Source of the DNA: Synaphobranchus kaupii
Taxonomy: Eukaryota > Chordata > Actinopteri > Anguilliformes > Synaphobranchidae
Direction of reading: 5' to 3'
Assembly: GCA_029718625.1 (NCBI GenBank)
Contig: CM056377.1
Coordinates: 111,400,407 to 111,464,406, forward strand
DNA: 64,000 bases
Part shown: positions 26,048-38,800 of the stretch, one piece after another
Position numbering within the stretch: the first letter of the stretch is position 1
Layout of the letters: each line of letters opens with the position of its first letter
Notes under the pieces: model-generated
Database searches by the model: none
Told to the model about the DNA's origin: nothing
The model's input: the letters and a program-made list of their open reading frames with translations, nothing else
Program-made: the position numbers and the translations under genes

Positions 26048-26394
26048 TTTGTGCAAAAGAGATCATAGCTAAAGCATTCAGTCTTTCCTGGGACACGGTT
26101 AACCACAGGCAAGTTTTAATCAGTTCCAAGGAGGGGAAGCTTCTCTCACCCAAGGTGACAGGGACAGAATAAAGTCAAGACTAAATTCAGGCCAATGCTC
26201 AAATGAGTGTACGGCACCAACAAATTCTCCTCGTAGGTATAATTCAGCATTTCTGCTGGAGAAGAAATGTGACCTGGAAAAATACCAACAGCTGTTCCCA
26301 CTTCAAAGAGCAAATCCTGGCTGTCCCCTGGTGTCTGCTCCAGCCTCCTGCTGCACGACTCTTCCAGCCTGTCTTCTTCTACTGCTTTCTGCAT
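26048..26394 (-). pseudogene. hAT transposase C-terminal relic, second copy
   Basis: The minus strand reads HLSIGLNLVLTLF at the end of one frame, then GERSFPSLELIKTC, then SQERLNALAMISF in the adjoining frame. This corresponds to the hAT dimerisation domain (L-S-I-x-L-x-x-L-L-T then ERSF-x-x-L-x-x-I-K-T then S-Q-E-R-L-x-x-L-A-M-I-S-I). A frameshift just before GERSF and loss of the rest mark a dead copy. Its LIKTC...SQERLN type differs from the LRRLKTYLRNSM type at 15264-15500, so it is a different hAT family. Element ends were not located. Confidence 0.8.
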
Positions 26395-28753
26395 GTTACT
26401 TGCATGAGAATAAACAGTTTGACACAGTGAAGCATAATGGCAACACTGGGTAGAAGAAGATCCACACCATTATACAAAGGGAGACCAGTACAGTACAACA
26501 CTGAAAGGGTTACATTGGGGAAATTGTTTACAGCTCCCATCTGTAAACAGACTTTAATGGATCTCTTTGTCCCCTTTGTTTTTCTTACTTGAAATATATT
26601 TGCTAACATGTCTCTGTAGGGAAAATATTGATGTCACTTATCCTGCAATGGCATTATATCACTACTGTTTGTTACTATGGAAATTGGTTAATTGATTAAC
26701 CCTGCCCTGAAGGTATCTAAGATTAATTGGCTAATAAGAAGAGCCCGTCTAGTGCCAAGGGCTACACTTGAAGAAAGGTGGCTGCTGCTACATGTGGCTA
26801 GTAGTCCAGAATTCTGTACATGAAAATGAGAGCCAGTGTTTTGCTGCTATGTGGTTTTTATTATTTGTTGCTCCTTTTCATTGACATAGCATTACATTAC
26901 ATTAAAGGCATCATATACAACTGCTTCTCGATGGATATCTTAAAATTGTTCTTAAAATTGCCAATTTTTATTTAAAAATTAATTTAAGGCAACTCCTCCA
27001 GTCAGATGTATCCATAGAAATGTACACATACATTTAAAACATGATATATGATATGTTAGATATAAAACATATGGTCACACACGATATGTCTTTGTTTTCG
27101 TGTGCCTTTAATGATAATGATTGACGGCAGTGGGTTTTCACTGTATTGTAGCGACTTTTAAGATAATTATTTACTCGTGGGTGGACAATTATGTGAATAA
27201 CCTGTCGCTGGCTCTTAAATTATCTCTTGATTCTATCTTTTGTCGATTTAATTATTGTATCATTCTTATTTATCCTTGTGTTAACATTGCTTTTATTCCT
27301 ACTACTACCTTCCATGTTTTTATTTACTTATTTATTAAATTATTTTTAGACATACCTTAAAATAAGTTCATTGTTGGGGTTCAAGTCCCCTAGTTTTCAT
27401 TGTTGGGGTTCAAGTCCCAGAGAAAATAGTGTTAATTGTTGTGGTTCAAGATGTATCTGAAAGTAATTTTCACTAAATGCTGTGGGTTCATGATGTAACG
27501 GAAGATTTTGTTCTTGCGGTTAGCTTTTTCTTTTTCCTTTTTGTTTCATTCTGTTCCTTTTTTTCCACTCATTTTATGGGAAGCACATTGAGTTGCAATT
27601 GTTGTATGAAATGTGCCATATGAATACAATTTGATGATATATGATAAATTGTAATCTTATTTCTGATAGACTTGTTCATTCTACCAGAACAGCCTCCCAT
27701 CTAAAGTATTAAAAAACTGTAGAAATTTAACTTTTGTTCATGAACATGTCTGAGAAATTCTACTCTCAATTCCAGACTCAATCTCAAATTTCGATGAGCC
27801 TGGCAATCTACAGAAAACTCTACAGACAAGCACTGAGCATTATACAGTATTAAACATAGCCACAGGAGGTCACTGTTAACAAAGGATGGAGAGCAATCTT
27901 AGCCCTTGTGTGGTCCTATTATGTATGAGCCCTGTATCCACAGGGTCAACAATGATCCACCCTCACCAAACCCCTTGTGATAAAGCGTCATTGAATTTTA
28001 AACCCTGTATCTATCTTTAATGTAAAAACAACCAGTCATTCATCAATAAATACGTTAATAACTGTGATTTCCCACTTCCCAGACCAGACTATTCAGTCTA
28101 CACCACTCATTTTTACAACAAAACACGTCATAATTTATGTTCCAGTGTAATATATATATAACACGTGTGGTGTTTAAGATTTCGGATTTCATAACTGCAA
28201 GATTAAAGAGACTCGTAAGACAATCTCTGTACCTTGATGGTGTAACGCTTTTATAAAAGTGTAAAAGAAAAGGACATTGTTTAACTTTTTCTAATGGTAG
28301 GGTCACTACAGGAAAATTCATTACATTTCATGCTGAAATGTTTTCACTGCTGTTAAACTCAGAAATAGGTCATTTTTGACCTGAGGGAAACACGAAGGTT
28401 ACATGAATTCACATTTCATTAATGCATATTAATTGAAATAGTAAGTACAGAAAATTTCAATAAGTGAAAAACTAACTGTCAAATAATTAACATTTATTTT
28501 CCTACTTTAATATTTATTTCAAACTATATAGTAAATCCTGCCTTTCTCGAAAAGTGGTTCTCAAAGTCATACCTGGGACACCCCCTGTGTATCCTGGCTT
28601 TTCCTTCCAACCACAATTGCAATCCCATAATTTTAACAAGATAATAATTTTCCTTAATTAAATGCTTTTCATGTGAGGGACAATATACATTCTTAAGCCA
28701 CATAGCTATGCATGCCACGAAGCATAAAAGTCCCGCTAAAAAGGCAGGCTATG
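26395..28753. other. Intergenic DNA, no gene recognised
   Basis: A short direct duplication near 27370-27450 repeats TTGTTGGGGTTCAAGTCCC two to three times. Otherwise AT-rich, without supported genes. Confidence 0.4.
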
Positions 28754-28755
28754 TA

Positions 28756-29921
28756 CAGTTGAAGTTGGAAGTCTACATACACTTAGGTTGAAGTCATTAA
28801 AACTAATTTTTAACCACTCCACAGATTTCATGTTAGCAAACTATAGTGTTGGCAAGTCAGTTGTATCATGCACAAAGTAGATGTCCTAAGTAATTTTATC
28901 AAAAATTGTTTACAGATTATTTCACTTTTAATTCACTATATCACAATTCCAGTGGGTCAGACGTTTACATACACTAAGTTGACTGCCTTTAAATTTTTAA
29001 TATTTAATATATATATCCTTGCATGCCATGACTTCCTGATGTCTATGACCGAACAACATCAAAAGACTCTTGATATATTATTTTCTGGTACTCTTACAAG
29101 CTATACTATAACGTGTCTGCATTGGAATGGATCTCTATGGGAATTGGGGGGTGGGACTAGATTTAGCTGTAAATTACACTGGAACAGTATGGAACACATG
29201 GTTGGCTAAATGGCTCTAAGTCATCAAGGGTCTGACGTATCAAACAAGCCTTAAATCATCACTCTGCTGCCAGAAATACAGTAAATATGGATGGATAACT
29301 TGAAGGGTTTCTTCTCCTGACTTATTTTTCCAGAGTTCAATAGGAAAATTTGTCAGGAGAAACAACCCTTAAAGTGATCCATCCATATCTACTGTATATC
29401 TGGCAGCAGTGTGATGGTTTGAGGCTCATTTGATACCTCAGACCCTTGATGACTTACAGCCATTTTACCAATGATGTATTCCATACTGTTCCAGCATAAT
29501 TTACAGCTAAATCTAGTCCCACCCCCCAATTCCCATAGAGATCCATTCAAATGCAGAGACATTATAGTATCGCTTGTAAGAGTACCAGTAAATAAGATAT
29601 CAAGAGTCTTTTGATGTTGTTGGGTCACAGACATCAGGAAGTCATGGCATGCAAAGGACATGTGACCAAATATTAAAAATTTAAAGGAACAGACAACTTA
29701 GTGTATGTAAACTTCTGACCCACTGGAATTGTGATAGTGAATTAAAAGTGAAATCATCTGTCTTTAAACAATCGTTGGAAAAATGACTTGCGTCTTGCAC
29801 AAAGCAGATGTCCTAACGGACTTGTCAACACTATAGTTTGCTAACATGAAATATGTGGAGTAGTTAAAAATAAGTTTTAATGACTTCAACCTAAGTGAAT
29901 GTAAACTTCCGACTTCAACTG
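28756..29921. mobile_element. Sleeping-Beauty-like Tc1 element, non-autonomous, with palindromic interior
   Basis: It is bounded by TA dinucleotides (28754-28755, 29922-29923). Each end has the IR/DR arrangement of Sleeping-Beauty-type Tc1 elements: an outer repeat (CAGTTGAAGTTGGAAGTCTA at the left; complement of CAGTTGAAGTCGGAAGTTTA at the right) and, about 165-210 bp inside, an inner repeat (CAGTGGGTCAGACGTTTACA; inverse near 29705). No transposase is present. The interior is itself a long palindrome (a GCATGCCATGACTTCCTGA block at each side, hairpin core at 29289-29390), so almost the whole 1,166 bp folds back on itself. Confidence 0.92.
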
Positions 29922-31646
29922 TATAAAAAAGTGCTGCAATTTCTACATGGTGAAACCAAAATGTATAAACACCATGTGAATTGATTGGTTACAAATCAAT
30001 ACAAATCAAATTGTGGAATACAGAGCCAAATCAAGAAAAATGTCTTTGTCCCAAACATTATGTAGGGCATTGTATATTTACAGTACATCTTGAAATGTCT
30101 TTTCATGCATATCTTTTCATACTTGGTGGTAGCTTGATTGGAATCTCATAAAATTATTTTTGTGAGATTCCAATGCAACCTATATAAAACATAATTGATC
30201 ATGGAGTCAAGAAAGCTTGAGCTTCATTACTACAGGCAAATAGCACAAAGAGCAGAATTCCTGCAAACTGACAACCATGAATCCAGACCAGAAATGTCAG
30301 CTCTGAAATCAACATCAGAGCAAAAAAGATCTCAAGACCTTATTTTAAACACAACCAGTTGTATTTCAAGAACGAGATATACGTCCATTTCAATATATCA
30401 GTTTGGGCGGAATGCTTTAGTGCCGAATAAGAGATAATTCTCACCTTGTCTTGCACTGCTTTCATTATACAATACTTGTTTCTATGAGGAGGGCAGCGGA
30501 CGTGGTTTGTGGTCACCAAATACATACAGCCCAAATTGACAGATCATTAAACAATGAAATCAGTATTTGTTAAGGACTTGTTGGTCCAGTAGTTTTCAAC
30601 TTAACACATGCTCAGTAGTCAAGTATAATGACCGTTATTGTGTAAAAACGTAATTTGCACGCGAGTTTAATTTTCTCTGACAGCCAGGTTAATGGGTGGT
30701 GGGCTTTTTAGGTCTGTGAGCAGTCTGATAAAAGGCAGAACTAGCTTCACAGCAGCACCATTTTACCCACCCCCCACCAACATCCCCAGGTTCTGAAGGG
30801 ATATAGCTTAGATGTGCTCATTAACCGGACTGTACACTCAATTCCACATTCATCAGCCTTGTGATTTTGCCCCCGAGAGCACAGGGTTATCAATACCCTC
30901 TACGCCGGTCTCCTGTATCAGTTCACCACAATGCACAATTGATTGGACCCATTCGGCTGAAATGTTTCTTAAATCACCATTTTATTTTCTAATTTTTTTC
31001 TTGTGGCTAGCCTCTTCCATGACAGTAACAAGGGCAAACATGCCTCATGAACTTTGTCATATGATCACCTGACAGGCTGTATGCAATTCTAGGACCAATT
31101 CAGCCAATCAGGCACTGCACATCCAAAGAATAATAAGCTAATCATTGCAAGGAGGCTTCTTGTGATCTTTGTTTGGGAGGGGGGGAAAAAAAACAACAAA
31201 AAAAAAACAGAAATTAATATATGCAAAGATGTACCTGCATTCGCCCAATGTTAACCAATGAATACTGCAAGCATTTTTTTTTTCCACCTTTCATTTATTA
31301 AAATAACCAAATAACAAATGCACACCGACTGATAAAAATTATTTCCTCCCCTCCACCAAATTCCACCCCAACAATTCCAATTTTCTGCACAGCTCCTCAG
31401 AATTTCAACCACCACTGAAAGAGAGGAAAGTCATAGAAATTAGTGGAACATTTGGGAAATCCATGAAAAGGACAACCTGTCTGGTTCAGATTATTTCACA
31501 CTAATTGCAGAATGGCCTCTTTTCCCTAGGTTTGGTGAAACATTGTGATGCAAAAGAATATTTAAAAAAAAAAATTAAAACAACTAATGAATTATTTTGG
31601 TAAATGATTTTAATCAAGTCCTCCTGCAACAGATGTGAGTACAAGA
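29922..31646. other. Intergenic DNA, no gene recognised
   Basis: Contains a short perfect hairpin at 30137-30174 and A-rich tracts near 31180 and 31565. No gene seen. Confidence 0.4.
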
Positions 31647-31648
31647 TA

Positions 31649-32119
31649 CATTGGGGACGGAAAGTATTCTGCGGTCAGATATGCATGGATGACTTGAAGG
31701 GTTGTTTCTCCCGACTTATTTATCGACAGAGTTCAATAGGAAAATGAGTCAGGAGAAACAACCCTTAAAGTGATCCATCCATATCTACTGTACATATGGC
31801 AGCAGAGTGATGGTTTAAGGCTCGTTTGATACCTCAGACTATTGATGACTTGGAGCCATTTAGCCAACCATGTGATCCACACCCTTCAAGTATAATTTAC
31901 AGCTTAATCTAGACCCCACCCCCAAATTCCAATAGAGATCCATTCAAATGCAGAGGTTATAGTATCGCTTGTAAGAGTACCAGAAAATAAGATATGAGTC
32001 TTTTGATGTTGTTGGGTCACAGACAGAAAGTTATGGTATGCAAAGGATATGCAACCACATATTAAATATGATGACTTTAAGTTTGTTAATTTGTCCAATT
32101 ACTTTTCATCCCCTAAAAT

Positions 32120-32161
<42 letters not shown>

Positions 32162-32348
32162 CGCTGTGTATAAAAAGGGCTACAATTGCTAAACAGTTAG
32201 CCCGATATGGATGTAAAAACCCTCAAATTAAAGCTGAAAGTCTACACTTTAACCTCATAGTCACTGTTCCATTTCAAATCCAATGTTCTGGAGAACAGTC
32301 AAAACAACAAAAATTGTGTCACTGCCCTAATACTTTCCATCCCCACTG
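31649..32348. mobile_element. Second Tc1/mariner-type element sharing the palindromic module
   Basis: TA flanks at 31647-31648 and 32349-32350. Ends are inverted (CATTGGGGACGGAAAGTATT; complement of CAGTGGGGATGGAAAGTATT). The left half is deleted: it jumps from the left end straight into the hairpin core (31683-31790). The right half follows the same order as 28756-29921 up to the ATATTAAA segment near 32064, then switches to a different terminal region (CCCCTAAAATGGGG, TCAAATTAAAGCTGAAAG). A 42-nt G tract interrupts it. Confidence 0.85.
32120..32161 (+). repeat. 42-nt poly-G tract
   Basis: Unbroken G run replacing what is GGGGGG at the homologous site of copy A (about 1385), so it expanded within this element copy. 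Confidence 0.93.
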
Positions 32349-32590
32349 TACACACGAGAGCTAGAGCAATCAGGAGAGGAGAACTTCTAACTGATGATTA
32401 AACGGTTGGTACCTGGTAAGTAGCTCACAAGAATCCTGACCAACTTAAATACACCCCATAAAAGCCAAGTGCTTTGTGTTACCGTGGGATTCTTAATATA
32501 ATGAGCTAATAACAAAAGCCCTGGCCAAAACTAGTGATGTCTAGAATATAAGTCCTAGTCTGTGGGGTAGCCGAATGCTACAGGTACTCA

Positions 32591-33509
<919 letters not shown>

Positions 33510-33529
33510 CTATAGTGCGAGGCAATGGG

Positions 33530-34010
33530 GCGAGCTAACGTTAGCAATGCCATTAAAGTTTGCTAAAACAACTATCCCAAGGGTTCATAACACGTCCTCT
33601 TACAACGCTACTGGCTATACAGCTTTTTTAGTATTTTACATTTTAATCATTCAATTCAATAATGTATCGTTTGTTTCAATCAGATCTCCTTAATTGTATC
33701 CAGCAAGACACAACAGTTGTGCATTACGATCTAACTTATCGAAGTTAACTTAGACAACTCCAGGTAACGTTAACAAACCAGCTTGCAACTAGACCAACGT
33801 TACTTTAATTAGCGAGCTATAATATTTTGCAACTTTTCTACTAACGTTAGCCCAACTGTTGCTGTACCTTTAGTTAGCTGGCTATTTAGCTGAATTTAAC
33901 TCACTGACAAACTAATGTAATGTTAGCTAGCTAACGTTAGTTAAAAGTAGCTGGTCGATATTCATGTAGCTAACGTTAATGCTGGAATTGAAACCACTCA
34001 AACGTTAGCG
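33530..34010. promoter_or_regulatory. Cluster of AACGTTA palindromic motifs upstream of sec61g coding exons
   Basis: Seven AACGTTA/TAACGTT occurrences (near 33538, 33763, 33796, 33842, 33930, 33972, 34001), several as GCTAACGTTAGC-like palindromes, lie in about 470 bp of the first intron. Whether they bind a factor or reflect a fish-specific oligomer bias is not known. Confidence 0.4.
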
Positions 34011-34115
34011 AGCTGCTTCATTCTCAAGGCATGTTCATAATGAGCTGCTGCCACAGAGCTTTCTGAAGACATCCCATATATCTGTTAACAAAAAGCTATA
34101 TTAAAACATACGAAC

Positions 34116-34260
34116 CTGTGTGAATTGATGACAACCTTCTGAGATATTCTGCTATTCTGTGGGAGCCACGTATTTACAAAGCGCTTTTTAACGTGAAGGC
34201 TGACGTTGCACTACGATACGCTTGCGCAATGCGCAGCACCGCTAACCCGGATGTTATTCG
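34116..34260 (-). promoter_or_regulatory. Probable non-coding first exon and promoter of sec61g
   Basis: The minus strand here is locally CpG-rich (GCGCATTGCGCAAGCG, ACGTCAGCC) and reaches a CACAG|GTTCGT candidate donor at 34115/34116. sec61g commonly has a non-coding first exon, and the ATG exon at 33478 starts at an acceptor, so an upstream UTR exon is required. The exact start site cannot be read from sequence alone. Confidence 0.45.
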
Positions 34261-35340
34261 TGACAATTTCCGAGTTACTTCAAAGATTTATCAGATTAAA
34301 GATGTAGCACATTATTCTACTGGCTTCCCAGTGCCTTTTATAGAAAATGTGTGAATTATCTTGGAATCAATAATTATTTCAGTCGTTGGATTCTTAGCAG
34401 ATGCAATTTGTGAAAATTTTGTAGATGGTGACAAATACAGCGCAGATGTAATCAAAGAGGGTAGGCGGAGCAAGAGGTGATGTAATGGTAAAGGTACATC
34501 ATCAATAGTTTTGAGGGTGACGTTATTGTAGTGGGGTAGGCCTTCAGTCCACCGAACTATTCGGTGCTTCAGTCTGACACATGGAATGAATGGATTTTTA
34601 CATTTATTTTACTGTTGTTGCTAGTATGAGTTTAACAGTTGTTAGTTTTGTTCATGTGTTCCTCCCTATGCTCCAGTTGGTAACAGGTGTCCACGTGCTA
34701 TCTGTATTGCTATGAGCAATGGAACAAAGGCAATGTTCAATATGGCTCAAACGACCTTCTAGGGTCAAAATAAATAACAAGGGCACTTTATAGGCCAAAA
34801 TATCATAGCATGTTTAGTCCCCAAGGAACAATAGTGGAGAGTCACAGATCCTTGCTGACTTTCTGTGACTTGATAACTAGCTGCTTATGGCACACAATAC
34901 ACCCAAGAAAATTATGGTGCACAATGTTTCTTTTAATACATACTACTATAGCAAGAGAACATAGAAACGTCTAAAGTATAGCAGCCACCTGCCCATGATG
35001 GCCACCTTGATGGAAAATGATGTTGTCTCGTTTTAAAGATGTTCTGGTGTGTTCCCAACTTTTGCTCGTTGTTGACAGTTCACAAAAAGTTGGTCTCTCA
35101 ATTCATGCAAAGGATCTTTGGTTACCAAAGATTATGGATTGTCGCTGATTGTAGCAGCTGCTACCATCACATGGGTAGAGGATGGCCCTCAGTCATTCTC
35201 CCCTTTTGTTAACCTTATATTCTGGTCTGACAACAAGCTCTGCTATGTAATTAAAGAGACAAGGCATCGAGGTTCTCAAATTATTCCAATAATAAAAAGA
35301 AGCATAAGCGTTATCCCAGGTGCACCTGGGCTTTGCTTAC
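34261..35340. other. Intergenic DNA between rdh and sec61g
   Basis: No gene seen. The right part approaches a Tigger/pogo-like relic at 35352. Confidence 0.4.
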
Positions 35341-35351
35341 AGTCAGTTGGC

Positions 35352-35580
35352 AAAATGGCAACCCATAAGCCAGTTACGTTAAACTCTTGACAAAAAGTTG
35401 GATTAGAAAAGTTAATGAATCCAAAAGTGCCCGGACAATTGCTGAGGAAATGGGTGTCGATCGTACACAAATACAGTGATACCTGTCTTGGCAGTCACCA
35501 ATGTATGGCAGGTCACTTGCACTTAATGGCCATTTTTGAATTACTCCCCTGGGTGGCTGGCGTAGACAGGTTTCACTGTA
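35352..35580 (+). pseudogene. Tigger/pogo-like transposase N-terminus relic with pogo-type MITE
   Basis: The plus strand reads MATHKPVTLNS, then in another frame ESKSARTIAEEMGVDRTQ, resembling the helix-turn-helix start of CENP-B/pogo transposases (M-A-x-K-R-x-x-x-T-L then GKS-x-R-x-I-A-E-E-F-G-V). Immediately after it, TA-flanked inverted ends CAGTGATACCTGTCT / AGACAGGTTTCACTG bound a 105-bp segment (35474-35578). A shorter relative of the same arrangement is at 49437-49570. Catalytic parts are missing. Confidence 0.55.
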
Positions 35581-35810
35581 TTCCCATTAACGAACGGACA
35601 GAAATTGTAATATCACAGCTAATTGCAGCTATATCACAACTCGAGGTTCAATAATAAATAGCCTACGTTGTCTTTAGTCATAAGGCTAAACGTATAGGCT
35701 ACTTGGAATAATCTTCAATTTTGAAGCTTATTAAAACCTTTAGTAAATATTTATGGATCAGGGTTTAGCTATTATAACATTAAAGTAAAAAAACACAGGA
35801 ATTGATGCCT

Positions 35811-38800
35811 TCAGTCCCATGTAATTCCAAGCATCTGGCAGCTGAGTTCCCACAGTTTCTGGGCCATTTCATCATCTGAGGCAGCTCTTGTGCATCTTGC
35901 TGGTGCACAGTCACTGACAATAATAAACATAGCAGGGTATTAGAAAACATAGCTGGAAATACAATCTACTGTTACAGCACAGTAGGCTACTACTTTGCAG
36001 ACGTTATATGCCCAAAGGACTGAATTTGTATTGTAGATGCCCTGTCAGCAAAATGTTGGTTTGTATCCGTCAAACATGTTAAGTGTCAATATAAATCATC
36101 ATTCTGTAAAACTTGAAAGCAACCAAGAGTCAGAACAGACTTAGGGATATTCTAAAAGTGTAGGTTACCAGAACAAGTGTTTGGGTGGCCATGTCAAGCA
36201 TAAATCAGCCTTCTAAGGCTTACTGATTTGGTTTGTCCTTGGTGCATCCTACCAAACACCTACCCTTGGCTTATTTTTCATACGTTTCCAGTGCTGATTT
36301 TACCTTCACAGAAGAGCTACCCATATTTCGTGGAAGGTGTCCTTTAGATTTTTGAGAATACCTGTAATATCCCCCACTTTCCCTCTCCAGCTCTGGTGCA
36401 ATGGCACAGTAGATGGAGGTCTGTGCGCCCTGCACAGATGTCTTGGTAAAAGGCCGGAACACCTTGACGGCCACTTGCATGGGCGTGCTGAGGTTCCTCC
36501 ACAGCTCTGACTGCACCACACCCGGGTGGAGAGAGTACACTGTCACACCAGTGCCTAGGAAATGCAAAGCCATTCATTGTTTACTGCACTGTTGGGTGTT
36601 AGATTTCATTACACATCAGTAGGCTGCAGCGGATAAGTAAAATGGCTTAAAACCAGTTGCTGATTCAGATGTCAAGTCAAACACTGCTGTTTTACTGAAC
36701 CACTGAACAAGGCACACACTTATCTTTTTTAAAAAAGTAGATACAAAAAAGTAAGCTGTACATATTGCTGAATAATCCATTTGAATAACACTTGCTTATC
36801 TAAAAACCAAGGCACGCTTTATGATTGTGTAGACAAAGATTAAAGAGCATGTCTTTTGATAGTTTAACCATCCTAGGAAAGCTTTACAAAGCTTTACAGA
36901 GCTCTACAAATAGACAGTAACACCCACACAATGCGGTTCTGACAGCCTTCATCAGGGCATAGTCAGACAAACGTAAGAGGCATATTTACAAACGGTGTGT
37001 GCCTTGAGTTTTGGATGAGACAGTGCTTTTTTAAATTTCTTGAGGAAAAGTTTTTCACCTGTTTTTTCCTAGTGTACCTTGGACTCAGTGAGCATCCCGA
37101 GTAAGCAGATAAGCTCCATGTCATCATCTCTTTAATCAAGGTAATTCTCGACTTACATCTTTTTCAACTGCTTCAATTAATGTATAGCTTTATACATGGT
37201 ACAAGGAATCTGTTAAGTACATTTAGAATGGAATATACACTGCATTTGAGCATCCAGCAATATTGAATCCATGTCTTGCCAGTTCCAAGTGTCTTGGAAG
37301 TGACAGGTGTCCTGTTATGAATTAAATATCCAGGCACAAACACAGTTAAATATAAATATCTGTTGGTATGTCCTTTTTATTTCAGCATGATATACAATTT
37401 TCGAAACCATCTGCCAATTTTGAGGCTGCTTGTAAATATCCTCTCAGGGCTACATTTATGATTTTTGTGGAAATCTATATTGAAAATACCTTTAGGATCC
37501 TGTACCTTACATGTCCTTTACAATAATAATGTGTGAAAAATGTGTTATTGATTGCACCTATAAGTCTTACTATTTACCCACTTCATTTAAATTGAACATT
37601 AGTAGAAACCAGTCCCATCTGATTTGGTGAGCATTATGGCACAATTGCTGCTGTACATCAAATGATATGTGTAGTGGCTGAGAGTGAATCTTTTTGATAT
37701 CCATGAATGGTCCAATATAGACACTATTATTAGTGTTATCATACAAATAATCTGAAGGGAGGGAGGAGTCTGAAGGGAGGATTACCTTGTAGCCTCTTGG
37801 CCAGGGATCGTGTGCAGAGGATATTGGCCAGCTTGCTCTGACAATACGCCTTGGCTGTGTCGTAGCTCTTCTCACTGTTGATGTCATCCAGCCTTATGCT
37901 GCCCCAGCTGTGCGCCAAGGAGGCCACGTTGACTATTCTGGCTGGGGCCGATGTTTTTATCAAATCAATCAGCAGGTATGTGAGCAGGAAGTGACCTGCG
38001 TGAGTAGACAGGGCGCACAGTGTGTACTGTATGTGTCGAATAACTGAAGCGGGTACACACATGTATATGTCACACATTACAATGTGACAGGCCAGACACA
38101 TGTATGTGTTAAATTAATTAACTTCAGGAACTCTCATGCCTGACCTGTTTGGTTAATCATTGTCTTCCATTTCCTTCCTCATTTGCCCTCTTCACAGAAG
38201 AGGTTGAACATTTGGGAGGGGTGTACAGTGTGTTTCAGTGTTTAAACTTAAATAACAACGAACACTCTAGGGAAACAGAATGTGCTTTTCTGGGACAAGT
38301 GCACAGCTTGCTTGGCATCTTGTAACTTTCAGCATCAAGAGAAAATATGAAAAACAAAAGTAACAGTCACATTCTGGAAAGGAATGCTAAATTTAACATA
38401 AAGGAGCTCACTTTGCTGCTGAACCACTTCTATTGAATTATTGACTAATGTAATAAAGTGACTTGGTTTACAGCTGATTATGTCATTTTGACAAATTATG
38501 TTGCGGGGTTCCATTGTGCAGGCTGTCTTATGCTAGTCTTGATTAGTCTTGCATTTGAGAAGGAAATGAAGGGCTTTATGCACATTAACAAGGAAGGTCC
38601 AGATCTGTATGTTGTTATTTTTGCACGTAAATACAGAACTCTTACCCAAGTGGTTAACTCCAAATTGCATCTCAAAACCATCTGCTGTCTTAGAATATGG
38701 GCACATCATAATTCCAGCATTGTTGATGAGAATGTTAACCTGCTTCTCCTCTGGAATGTAAAAAAAAGTGGGAGAAACATACATACATATACACTTGAAG

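Noticed and set aside
27360..27455. tRNA-like B-box sequences (GGTTCAAGTCC) repeated two to three times
   Set aside because: No A box, cloverleaf or acceptor stem around them; better explained as a short tandem duplication.
31340..31360. Candidate last exon of sec61g (AG followed by GGGAGGA on the minus strand)
   Set aside because: It gives Val-Gly-Gly but reads on into Asn-Asn-Phe without the expected stop, and has no convincing pyrimidine tract.
36306..36622. Alternative frames over rdh exon 6, on both strands
   Set aside because: The chosen minus frame joins neighbouring exons in phase and contains the LHPGVV motif of the RDH family.
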